Below are positions 26,601 through 37,909 of a stretch of 64,000 nt of DNA, one piece after another. The number at the start of each line of letters is the position of its first letter. Within the stretch, counting starts at the first letter, position 1. This DNA comes from Plasmodium coatneyi. Taxonomy: Eukaryota; Apicomplexa; Aconoidasida; Haemosporida; Plasmodiidae. The notes below the pieces were generated by a model that did no database searches, was not told the DNA's origin, and saw only the letters and a program-made list of their open reading frames with translations. The translations under genes and the position numbers were made by a program. The DNA lies in assembly GCF_001680005.1 (NCBI RefSeq), contig NC_033567.1:558001-622000 (forward strand), read 5' to 3'.

Positions 26601-29600
26601 TAGGAACAGCCATATCTAAAATTTACAAAATTGAAAAGGTTTAACATATGCCAAGTGGCCTGATCATCGTAAGAAAAAATATTCTTCTCAACGCCCAAAA
26701 TTTTGTACAATTTATTTGTGTGAAATTCGGGAAAGGAATTCAGACGCAAATAGAAAAGAGAAAAAACGCAGCTGTACACATTCATCATTTTGTTGATTAT
26801 CACAAACCGGGGGTCCTGTTCCTGGTCATATTGCTGGATAAACTCCATGCTGCAATTTAAAAATTCGATAATAATATTTTGGAGCTCGAAATCAAGAGAC
26901 AACAAACATAGTCTTGTGTCAAACAGGGAATGGAGATAATCAATGCTTTGGTTGAAATTCTCATCCAGATATTTAGCCTTTCTGTACAATGCTAGGATGC
27001 TATTTTCTTTCAATTCTTTGCAAATGCATTTCTTTATATACTTGTACGAGTGTACCAGGAAGATGAATTCTTTTTTTTTTTTATTCATCTTTTTCCTCTG
27101 GCACTTTCCTTTGTTAAACTTGGCAAACGTGATTAGTACGTTCAGTACGTCGTTCTGGTCTACGTCCGCAATGCCATGACTAGTTACTCGTTTACGCCCC
27201 TCCTTTTCTATATTATCCTTATACACACCGTAAATCCTCCTTACGTAGTTATCCTCCCTTAGGACCTTAAAAAAGGAAGGCTTCAAAAAAATGTTCTCAC
27301 CATACAAACTGTTATTAATTTGATCGAATACATAATCGTAGCTCCTATTTATTGGTATCTTTTTTATTTTTAAAATTGCGTAAAGATCGTTACAGTATGT
27401 TACAATCCGCTGGGCGATCTTCCACACAATTTTTCTGAACATTTCATTTTCGTGTAATCGCAAATTTAGTATAAAAACGCACTTAAGGTAACATTTCAAA
27501 AATGAAGAAAAGGCTATATTCACATTTTGATCCAACTTTGTAAATACTTTTCTAAATTTGTCCATATTGCTGGTAGATGAATTTTGGGTTTCATCTTTTC
27601 CTTCTTCGAGCTGTCTTTCTTCTGATACCAACTCGTTTCCCCATTCGTTTTCATCCAAAAATTGATCCTTCATATTACCTTGGTTTTCTCTATTTTTCCC
27701 TAACGTTTCATTGCTTTTTTGACCTCTATATTGTGCTTCCTCTGTAAGTGTTATCCCCTTACGGAGAAGTTCCTCCTCATTAGCATCTCCCTGATTATCC
27801 AATATGCCATCCTCTTCGCTACCCCTTTGTTTGTCTCCCTCCCCAGGAATCTTTCCCTGTTTTGAATTCCCTACACCCGTCTGTTTGTGTCCCCCAACCT
27901 TTGGTTCCCCCTTCTGGGCGTTTTCATAACCAGAGTGGATGCGTCCCGGATCTGCATTTAATTTACAAAAATTTCCCGTTTCGCTTTTAATCAAATAATT
28001 TATGTCATACTTATTCAAAAAAAAAGTTACATTTTTAAAATAATATTTCGCGTTTAGGTAAAGAAACTGCAAAAATAAAAAGACCACGCGTCGTCTCACC
28101 ACCCTACCCCGTTCATCATAACTGTACTTAATTAGGAGGTAATTTAATATGCTAAAAGTGTGACTAATGAGAGGTTCTAAATTTACCTTATGATATGTGT
28201 GCTTCCTCTTTAACCTATTCAGATAAGACTTGTACAACAATTTGAGCATATACAAATGGCAGTGAATCACATTTAGGTAATTATCGAACATGATGGAGGA
28301 ATAAAAATGTTCATCCACTACTTTTTTACTGTTCATGGCGTTTACTATTTCCTCGGAATCCTTTTCAATGTTGTGGTAGAAGTAGATCAAGGGATCGCAC
28401 TTAATCCTGGCTAGGTAAAACCGGTACAGCCGCAAAAAGGAAACATACTGGTGTAAATTCTTCTTATTAATTATTCCGTTGCTTGTGAAGAAGAAGAATA
28501 TTTTAAACAGGGCCTTTCTTATTCTATACTCAGGAACGCGCTTACCACTTACTTTGCGGTCCCTAGTGATGTTAGAATCGCCGCCATTTTCCCCACAACA
28601 GTAATGATAAAAAAGCATCATAATAACCTCTTCCGCCTTGGCCCTACCTCTGTCACTTCTCGCATTTGATAAATGCATGTGTTGGTAAAACTTTTCCACG
28701 TCCAAAATTTCCCCGTCTTCCTTCCCCATTTCGAGGTACACCTTTTCCATTTCGCACTTGTATGCACGCACCATGCAGCTTATGGTACTGGCGTTGGATT
28801 GGCCACGCTGGCTACCGCTAGACATGCTCAAGAAGTCACGCAAAATTGGTTTATTCCCAACTGTCGTATTACTCGTTTCGCATGTACCACTCTTCACACC
28901 GCCCTCCTTAACCGCTCCTCTGACATTGTTTTTTAAAGACAAACAGGAGTTCGTCCTACCACCACTAACTTGCTCACTGCCGTGTCTTTCACCCGACAAC
29001 ACCTCATTCATTCTCTCCCCCAGGAGTTCCTCCTTCTTCTGATTTGTGTACGAATTGGTATCGCTGTTATTAATAGTGGTGGTGGAACTGAATTTCACGT
29101 TAATGTACGGATCATTCTGTTCGTTCAAATCAGCCTCTTTTTTTTTATCTTTAAAAATGGATGGCAAAAAATTAAGGCCCTGTTGTGAGTTATTTGTACC
29201 CATAATATGGGCTGACAACGTTTTGGGGTCACCCTTGACAGTGTCCTTAATGGGGGTATTAAAAAGGTGCCTGAGGATGTCCTTAAAAAGGGCCCCCCCA
29301 TCAGTGCTATCATAAATGGCATAATAATTCTGGTAAGAGTATTTCAATTTATGAATTTTTTTCTTCAAATAATCCTTCTCTTTTACCTCCTTCAACAACA
29401 AAATGTCGACAATAAAATGAGAAATATTAAAAAAATTACTTCCATTAATGTGATCGAATTTATCTATGGAATACATATTTTCATACAAATAATAAATATG
29501 CTTTATGTTGTGATTTCGTTTGAGGACTTTCAAAATTCTTGCGTAATTTTTTATGAGAAATAATTCGTTCATGTCGTCAATGAACTTATCGCCAATGTTC

Positions 29601-32524
29601 GAAAGAATCGAATTGTTGTATGAACATAATTTCTTTACTTTATCTCTGATTCTTTTTTTACTTATTTTGTTACTACCTAGGATTATCACTTCTTCGATTT
29701 CCATTTTTTCCTTCTGATACTTGTCTGCGCGATTATCGTTGTGGATACTTCTGATTTGACTGTACAGATTGACAAAGCGGGACAGGTTGAAGGAGGGTAT
29801 TCTTTGCATGTCCACTTTTTTTCTTTGTTCATGTTGGAGCTTCTTCTTGTGCCCCCCTTTGTCCACGCAATTCATTTGTAAAATGTTCACCCTGTCTCCT
29901 TCGTAATTATGTAGGCTATGAGGCGCGTTGCCTCTTCCCTCCTTCACAGAGTGGCCTCTACCACCTCCAGAAGGAATGAGCGGGCTGCCTTTCCTGGTGC
30001 ATTCCCTACTCACTTCACCTTTATCCAACATCTTCAAATTTGCCTTACACTCATGGGGGGTAATTTTCCCCGTGCGGCATTCTATCCCTTCCCGAATTAT
30101 AATGCCCTTATTATTTGCAAGCATTCTCTTCCTCACTCCTCCCTGTCGAAATGCATTCCCGCTGGATGGCCTTTTATGACACTCCTCTTGATCAACAAAT
30201 TTTATCGAAAAGTCGTGCTTGTTCCTTTTACACATTTCATATAAATAATGAAACAAATCCGCAATTCTTTTTCTTTTTATAATTTTTTTCACTTTTTTTT
30301 TCTTCTTTTTCAAGTGGTAAATGTGACAGTACTCACTGATCAAACGGGACTGGTACTCTTTGCATACCTTCCTTACCTTGCGAAGAACGGATCCATTGCG
30401 GGATTCGTTTGGGAAAAGTTCATAGAACAGGGAACTCGGTCTTCTTCTTTTGCATTTCTTATCTTTATCCCTTTTGATCTTCACCTTTTTGGGCTTCTCC
30501 CGTCTGAGCCTGTTATCTTGGATCTGCCCCTTTTCCACTTTTCCTTCTTCCATCGCGTCCTTCTGCGCTCCCTCCTTTAGCTTGCCACTCTTCGCTTTGT
30601 GCAGCAGCACATCCCCCTTTGCGCCATTCCCAAGGTTGTTACTTATCCCTCCTTTGTTCTGAACACTGCAGTAATCAAATGTGCACATTTTATTATCCCT
30701 CCCTGTTCTGACATTTTCACAAGAAACAGAAAGGGGAGTCTCCTGATTAGTCTTCCTCCTTTTACGTTGTAATAAACCATTTTCAATTGGTGACATAAAT
30801 TCAGAAGCTTTACACTCGTTCGAATTAGACGGCGTCTTAGGACCTTCCTGATCGATCCTTTCATCTATACTCCTTCGTATACATTTTATGATGCTCTTCT
30901 GTTGCGGCATTCGCTTGTGGGGGAAACTCTTTCCCAAAATTGGCGAACCGTTGTTCTGCAGGACGCTTCGCTGATTATTCGCAAAATGAATGGGTGAGTT
31001 GCTAACAAAATTGAGGGTAGAATGACTTGGTAAGAAGCGGGGCGTTTGGGGGGAGAAATTGCAGGGTGAATGTTTCGTCAAAAATTGGGGGGAGGCGCTG
31101 TTCACAATGTTGCCTTCACTCCTTCTCACCATGTAAGTTGGCGAACCAACAAAAGCGTTTCCACTTGCCGTGTTGTTAAAAAAATTGGTAGAGGAACTCC
31201 TCATAATATTCCCCCTAGGCTGAGCGGCAACAATCACGGGAGAATTGCCAATGATACTGCCAGGTGATTTGTTCAAAATTTTGTAGGAAGAATTCTTTAA
31301 TATACTTCCCGGGGGGGGGTTTAAAAAACTGCTGGATTTGCTTTTCACAATTGGGCGAGAGGAATTATTTAAGAGGCTTTTTACAGGATTTCTAAATACT
31401 ATGTTCTTCAAATTGTTGCAAAAATTGTTGGTCATGTTGCTTTCCCCATTTGATACGTTCACCAACTTATGCTCCGAAAAAATCGTCTTCTGTTTTCTAT
31501 CTCCTTTTAGCTGTATGTTGGGAGAGCTTCTCCCAATGGGCGACTTTCCCTCCTTCGCCATGGCGTTACTTTTCCTTAAGACGAAATTTCTCATGTCAAC
31601 ACGGTTGTCATAAATCGAAAACGTTTCTGCGTTGTTCGAGTCAAAATAGACATCCTCTTCACCATCCCCGTTTTTGCCTTTCCCCTCTTTGGCATACCCA
31701 TCTCTCTTGTGTATCTCCCTTTTACGTGTGCATGATTTGGAGTCCCTAAGGGGAAGGAACTTCTTCGTCTGGGGCTCTTCCCTATCCTGAGTGGCCTCCA
31801 CATCGGACGAAGCTGTCAAATCTGTACCGCTCTCCAAGAAAATCTTCTCACGGGACGAATTAGCAAAAAGGCCATTCTGATCGTCCACCCCCTTCGTCTG
31901 CTCCTTCACGCCTAAGGAGAAATATCTCCTGAGTATACCCACAGTATTTTCATAAATCACTGAATTAAAATGTTTACTGCCTTTTTCATTATACAGCATG
32001 GAACAATGAAATGACGCTTTGGCATTCAAGTAGTAAGAAATGTCATTGCTCTGCAAGAAATATTTTATAAAAGCAACCCCAGCATTGTAACAGATTTCTA
32101 CTTTATACCTATGAGAGACTTTGTTCAAATATTTGGACAGCAAAATATACGTAAGGGAGCTGTGCTTATAATTCTCTAAATAGAAATAAACATTTCCTAT
32201 GATTTTTAAAAATTCAATTTTTCCTGCATAATTTTTTTTTTTTAATTTTTTGATATTTTCTAATCCGTAATTTAAGCATTCCTCGAACTTGAACTCTTTA
32301 TACAGCTTCTGCAGGTGTAGAACGTACTTGTTTGTTTTTCCCTTTTCTTCCCAAGCTTTACATTTTTTGTCTTCCCTATTTTCTGCTCTCACATATTTCG
32401 ATATTATCATTTCTATGTATTCATCATCCAGAATTTTAGGATAATTTTTTCTGTGATTCCCATTTTGCATATTAGTAAGTTCCCTTTTCTCATATTTTTT
32501 TATTCCCATTTGTTTGAGCATCAT
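17612..32524 (-). CDS. Giant conserved Plasmodium protein (about 4,914 aa), unknown function, two exons
   Basis: The DNA shows two long minus-strand frames (32524-23651 and 23644-17612) only 6 bases apart. I read them as one gene: exon 1 32524-23819, exon 2 23650-17612. The intervening 168 bases start with GTAACC after an AAG codon and end in a pyrimidine tract plus TTTAG; splicing is phase 0 and gives SEGK-EFMMSFVK. The last ~55 residues of the first frame are intron read-through. The N-terminus (about residues 60-190) is helical and TPR-like (LENYKHSSLTYILLSKYLNK). Well-ordered helical blocks alternate with long Lys/Asn/Ser-rich inserts, including a Ser/Pro/Asn degenerate repeat block (about 31000-31400) and a KTDEN tandem repeat (about 19060-19300). 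I find no catalytic motif. Size and helical-repeat character suggest a scaffold (inference). An alternative is two tandem genes, which a 6-base gap makes very unlikely. Confidence 0.82.
19060..19300 (-). repeat. 15-bp tandem repeat coding KTDEN pentapeptides
   Basis: About 16 head-to-tail copies of a 15-base unit, seen on the plus strand as tcatccgttttgttc with variants. On the minus strand they encode KTDEN with KTDEH, KTDES, KTDEG, KTVEN and KTEEQ variants, inside exon 2 of the giant gene. Frame is kept because the unit is a multiple of three. All six frames stay open here, producing spurious plus-strand frames at 18860-19505. Copy number is expected to vary between isolates. Confidence 0.9.
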
Positions 32525-34273
32525 CTTGACATCCGTCAGTTGGCATCTGTCCGTTTGTATCTGCCCGTTGGCTTCCCTCGAGGCGAGGACAATCTGTGTA
32601 CGCTTCTCTGTGATGTCACAATTTTGGTTCTACTCACGTATGGGTGTCCAAATAGAGGTGTATACCTTCATGCGCAAGTGAACGTAAACATTGGGTAATC
32701 CTTTTATTCCGTGTGCGAGTAGCCTTTACGCAAAAGTGCGCAAAATTTCACTACACATATGAACCCTCATCAATTTATAGCTTCTTCGTGTATCTGTAAA
32801 TCCCCCCACCCCTTGTGTGGTTAAACCCTTTTGTGCCTTTTTCCTACACAAGGGGGATGCACCAATCTACCAAGGGGGATATGAGGTATAAACAGAATAG
32901 TCATACAAAAAAAAAAAGAAAAATAAGAGGGGCGAATTTTACTTCTCTTCCCCACCACGGCACTGTCCCTTATTCTCAGGGTCAAACATAACGCTCGTTT
33001 TGTCCTTCAAAAGGGGGCACGCATGGCCGCACCCTTGCAATTACAATACTTGTTGCTGAACAAAATGATTACACGAATGATGCATTTCGAAAGCGTCAAA
33101 TTTTGGAGAATATTCGCTTTGCAGCTTTACGATGGGTACATTCTTGTTGAAAAAAAAAAAAAAAATTGGGAATACACGAGGAAGCTATCTTCCAAGTGAA
33201 ACTTGATTAGAACTAGAAAAACATAAACAAAAGCGCGAAATGGGAAAAAAAAAAAGTATGATAAGCGCCAAAAAAACGTATAATATGGGAGAAAGAAACG
33301 GAGGAAACCCAAAAGGGTATGCGAAACGCCACACGGAGTTTCGTTCAGTCGTTCACCAAACAAGATTATATTACACAAGTTCACGGTGGGTTTAAATTTG
33401 TACATGTTATGTGCCAATTTTGCTGTCAAACTAAGGGGAAAAAAAAAAAATAAATAAAGTGTCAGGTAAATATTTAAATCCTACTAACCATAGTAGAAAG
33501 GTACACCCATTAGGACAACTGAACGGGTGACGAGTCTTGCGGCCGAGGTAATAACATATCAAGCGAAAAACGCAAAAATTTAAGCGGTACATTAAATACT
33601 AATTCTCCTTGATTGGACATACCCCTCATATATGCCTCCCAAAATATAAATTTATTTATTTTTTACGAACAAATATTGCTATATTAAAATTATTCAGAGA
33701 GAATATTTCGGACGCTCTTATAAGCTCTCCTCAGCAGTTCTCTCGCGTGGAGATAAAAAAAAAAAAAAAAAAAAATTGATGCCATCTGGGAAAGGGTTCC
33801 CTCAATGCACGGCTAATGCGTAAGCTAATTTCCACTCGGTTATAAATACATCCATAAGTGGATCTTCCAAAAGGCCATCTTTTAAATGTGCACAAGTCCG
33901 ACGAAATAGAGGCTCATAAAAATGGTGCAAATTTATGTACACATATGTCGCTTTTCCTCTTTTTACATTTTGGTTGGGCAGTTTATTACATAATCCTCTT
34001 TTACTCATGGAAATGAAAATCCGTTGCGCCTTTTCAGTGCAACATAGGCGACCATCCTGCCGTTCATCCTTTTAGCCCCCTTCGAACTGAGAAACATACC
34101 CATTCGCGTGCAACAAAAAAAAAAAAAAAAAAAAAGAGGAAGATTTACCAGCATGCCATAGCACATTCCCACACTTTCAAAAAGTAAAAATTGCAGTAAG
34201 GATAATCTACAAAGTTAATTAGTGCTCCATTTGTTTAAATTTTTTTTTTTACACATTAAAAAATTGCTGAGTG

Positions 34274-34309
<36 letters not shown>

Positions 34310-34841
34310 TCAATTATATCAATTATATAATGATGATAACAATAATGGACGCAAAAAACGGATGGTGATACGAAATGAAGCGTTGTTCTATTTGCACAAA
34401 TGAGGTAAGCGAATCGAGGAAAAAAAAAAGGGTGAGGGCGGGTGTACGTAAAAAATAATAATAATAATAAATAAATAAATAAATTGGTAATTAAATAAGT
34501 AGGTAATTCCTGAGCCAGCGATTGGACAGGAAATATGCAAACGCAGGAACAAACATCAACAGGGGGGCTAACGAATTGGGGAACTAAACAACGGAGCTCC
34601 TGAGCTGGAAGGGACTAAACAATGAAGGAAGCACGGCAGTGGGGAAGCAGGAAAGTATGCTAGCATAAGCGTAGACACACGGTTAAGGAGGAAAAAAGGT
34701 ACAAATACGGGTAAGAACAATAGGGCCAATCCGCGTATTTTATTATTTTCTATTTTATCGCTATGTCAACTATCTGACGTGTGTGTGGCAAGCGCCGATA
34801 CCCCCCTTCCCCAACACGTAAAAAAAAAAAAAAAAAAAAAA
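32525..34841. other. Intergenic spacer between two minus-strand genes
   Basis: Carries the promoter side of the giant gene and the 3' side of the P-loop kinase gene. A runs occur at about 33758-33775, 34114-34134, 34280-34304 and 34820-34840, plus an ATA/AATA microsatellite (about 34455-34484). Frames at 33127-33429 and 33802-34008 have no family features and are not supported. Confidence 0.6.
34455..34484. repeat. AAT / AAAT microsatellite
   Basis: Consecutive ataataataata and aataaataaata units followed by a looser repeat of gtaattaaataagtaggtaatt. Intergenic simple sequence, 3' of the P-loop kinase gene. Confidence 0.8.
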
Positions 34842-36158
34842 TTAAGCAAATGAATAAATTATCCGAAGGACCTTCTCTAGAGAATTATATATGTCTATAT
34901 TTTCAATATAATTAATTGGCAGCTGCAAACATTGGGTCCTTTCCAATAAATACTTCTGTATGTCATTAATATAGTTAATATTTTTTATATACTTATTTTC
35001 TTCGGTCTGCGAATCTACAGATCTGCTTGAAAATCTCTGAATGCTCGTTTCCCTATCATTTATGTATACTAAAAAATAGATAATGCTGTTTGGATATTTT
35101 TTGTTAAATTTCTCCATCATGTCTGCATTTAAATGAACCCCTTCAATAATGATCGATTCGTTACTCCTTATGTGGTCGCTAATTATGTCATCAATGTAGG
35201 TGAATAGTAATTCGCATTGCTTCGCGTAATTTTCGATGCACTTCCTTCTTAGGCGCATTTCTGCACTGTGAGCTTTGCTCGCTTCGGGGTCGGCTTTACC
35301 CCCACCACTTTCATCACCTATGCTACTACCCCCATCATCATCGCTGTCGTTCACCCTCCACGATTCGTACGTTGAAAACTTAAGATACTTGTCATCCTTC
35401 ATTTTGTACTTTCTTAAAATTTCACGCACCACATCTGTTGATAGAATCCGTCGAATGTTTAAAAAAAAACCCAATAGACAACTAAGGGTGCTCTTCCCCC
35501 CACCTGAGGTTCCACTCAAAATGATGATATATTTCTTTTTCCTGAATTTGGAAAGAATCCAATCTTCGCAATCTGTCTTGGGTATCTGGCTGTACAACTC
35601 TGCGCTCAGCATTTCGCTGTCCAACTGAGTATTCACCATTTGACTATACAATTCTGTGTTCATTAACTCGTTTTCTAACTCACCGTTTATTATTTCGTTA
35701 TCTATCTCTGTATTCAATTCGTCTGTGTCTTCTTCTGCATTTAGTTCGCCACTGTCTGTGTACGTTCGCAACTTATCATTGGATGTTTGTGTATGTAGTT
35801 TGTCTGCATCTTCGTCTTCCCTGGGCATTTCCCGCAGTGTGTTATTCTTCTCATCAGTGCACGTCGAACTTTGCTCCACCTCCCGATGCGATTTCCCCAG
35901 GTGCTCCTCGTCGTCGGCCGGTTTACTCCCCACAAAAGTTAGCCTAAACTTGTCCTTCCCCTTCTTCACCTTAATGTAAATATCGCCTATAAAATAGTAC
36001 CTTGAGCATATGTACATTTCGTCATCCTTCTTTTTATACTCTACTAGTGGTATCCTGTCTCTAAATTTTATTATTTTCCCAACGAGTTCCTTTTTCTCTT
36101 CAATATGTTTTCGGATTATATCTTCTGTGAATAAATTGTTCGATCCATCTTCGTTCAT
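34842..36158 (-). CDS. P-loop kinase, 2-phosphoglycerate-kinase-like
   Basis: Single exon, 438 residues. The N-terminal ~85 residues are a small ordered domain; then about 120 residues of acidic low complexity with degenerate ELN(T/A)E and ELYSQ repeats; then the kinase domain. The P-loop is GTSGGGKST at about residue 214, followed by ILSTDVVREILRKYK (about 237-251) and IIIEGVHLNADMMEKF (about 331-346). The TSG.GKST loop, the STD..R switch segment and the EGVHL box are the hallmark set of the archaeal 2-phosphoglycerate kinase family and its eukaryotic relatives. A later RFSSRS may be the Arg-containing lid. The true substrate is unknown: Plasmodium does not make cyclic 2,3-diphosphoglycerate, and plant relatives are tied to inositol-phosphate metabolism. 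Calling it a small-molecule kinase is inference; the P-loop is direct. A kinase-domain insert rich in Asp/Gly/Ser (about 274-300) is parasite-specific. Confidence 0.8.
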   Translation of the reverse strand: MNEDGSNNLFTEDIIRKHIEEKKELVGKIIKFRDRIPLVEYKKKDDEMYICSRYYFIGDIYIKVKKGKDKFRLTFVGSKPADDEEHLGKSHREVEQSSTCTDEKNNTLREMPREDEDADKLHTQTSNDKLRTYTDSGELNAEEDTDELNTEIDNEIINGELENELMNTELYSQMVNTQLDSEMLSAELYSQIPKTDCEDWILSKFRKKKYIIILSGTSGGGKSTLSCLLGFFLNIRRILSTDVVREILRKYKMKDDKYLKFSTYESWRVNDSDDDGGSSIGDESGGGKADPEASKAHSAEMRLRRKCIENYAKQCELLFTYIDDIISDHIRSNESIIIEGVHLNADMMEKFNKKYPNSIIYFLVYINDRETSIQRFSSRSVDSQTEENKYIKNINYINDIQKYLLERTQCLQLPINYIENIDIYNSLEKVLRIIYSFA

Positions 36159-37909
36159 TCTTCTAAATTGGATTTCTGCTTAAATATAGGAGTGAGGGGT
36201 AAGGAGCTTGTGTGCGAGAAGTGGTGTTCTTCTGCGTTGGTTTTTAGATATACCATTCTTGTGATGAGAGTAATTCCAGGGAGGTATATGCTTATTCTAC
36301 GTGCAAATTGCGACTATCACAGGGGAAAGGAGTTGGAACATGCGAAAAAAAAAGGGGTATTCCACGGGGTCCGATGGGACCACACTCACGAAGAGCAGCG
36401 TAGTTGCATATGGAGTACTTCCACAGGGAGCAGTTCCATACAAACGTGCGGACGTAGAAGATGGAAAGAGATTAACCGAATGGCCTGAAAAAATACACAA
36501 AGTGCCATAGATAGGTGTGTACGCGTGGCACGCGCTGTACCGCCGCTTTCAAATTCGACTTGAGATTCCTGCCCCAGCGCAGGCTATATATTATAACGTT
36601 GCGAAAGAAAGAAAAAAAAAAAACTCAATAAGAAAGGTGAAATTTTTAACTCCACCCAAACATTTTCTTCTCTTTTTATACCCCCTTTTTTAATAAATGT
36701 GTTCTTATAAAAATTTTGCAGGAGCAGAAAGAAATGTACAGGAAGCGCGGTTTGGCGGATTGTCCCGGCTTCGCGCTTTGCACTTTGGACTAAATACACG
36801 CGTGTAGATATGTACGTATATATGGGGAGGTTTACAAATTCACATATTCACGGGGGTATGGCGCTTTCACATGGTATATTCGCAAATTTTGGGGGATATG
36901 CAAGACCAACTGCTAATTTACCAATCTACAACTCCCATTCGTGTGCTGATCTAGCTGCCCTTTTTCTTCATTCGATCGCACGGCTCCTGGCAGACACATG
37001 TACATTCGTGTACGTACGTGTAAAGTGTACTTCCACAAAAATTTACGCGTAAATGCATGGATCATAATGAGAGGAAAAACTGCAATTTTCTTCTTCATGC
37101 ACATGCAATCGTGAAATGCAAAAAGGGGGAAGAAAAAAACGCGCACGGAAAAAAAGAAAATGTAGTCCTAGGAACACCCCCACACCATTACCTCCTACAT
37201 ATGCGCTTTTTACACGTTTGTAAATTTACGAAAAAATGAACAGCAGAATGTACGAATCAAAATAGGAATTCGAATGCTGCAACGTTGAAGGAACATTCCC
37301 TCTGTGGCACATCAAAATAACTCCGTTTTGCGCGCGCCCCCTCCAAAAAAAAATAACGAATTTGCATGTTTTATGTAAGCATGTGTACACTTACCCAATC
37401 GTGTAACGCAAAACGGCACAGCACAATCACGATAGACGCACAAACGAAAACAAACGGGAGTGAAAGAAGGGAAAAAAAAAAACATCTTTCAAACTGTCGC
37501 TAAACCAAATTAAGCGAACTCTTATTAGCACGCCCAACATGAGTGGTAACTCCAAAACGTCGCATACGAAAAAATGAAACAGAAATTCTCCAAAGGAGTG
37601 ACGACGCTTGGATCGCAAGGAAAAAGAAAGAAAAAAGAAAAAAAAAAAAAAAACGTTCTACTATTTCAAAATGTGTAAAAGTGTTTACACAAATGACATC
37701 CGTTTGGACAGCTACACTGGTGAAACAACTTTTCGACTTCAAAAATAGGGAGATAATTTTTTTTCTGTTTTTTCATACAAAATTTTTTGTCCCTTTTTTA
37801 GAGACGCCCAGTTGTGCGCGTTAAAAAAATTTTTTTCCCTCTGTATGTATGTACATATTTCCTCCCCATTAGCATGTTTCTTTTTTTTTTTTTTTTTTTT
37901 TTTTTCGCC
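36159..37909. other. Intergenic spacer between two minus-strand genes
   Basis: Holds the upstream region of the P-loop kinase gene and the 3' end of the helical-repeat gene. A and T runs at about 37637-37653 and 37881-37905. Frames such as 36168-36488 and 36810-37052 are short, cross several frames and lack recognisable features. Confidence 0.6.

Noticed and set aside
17612..32524. Separase as identity of the giant protein
   Set aside because: Size and helical N-terminus fit loosely, but no C50 peptidase His/Cys motifs are visible at the C-terminus.
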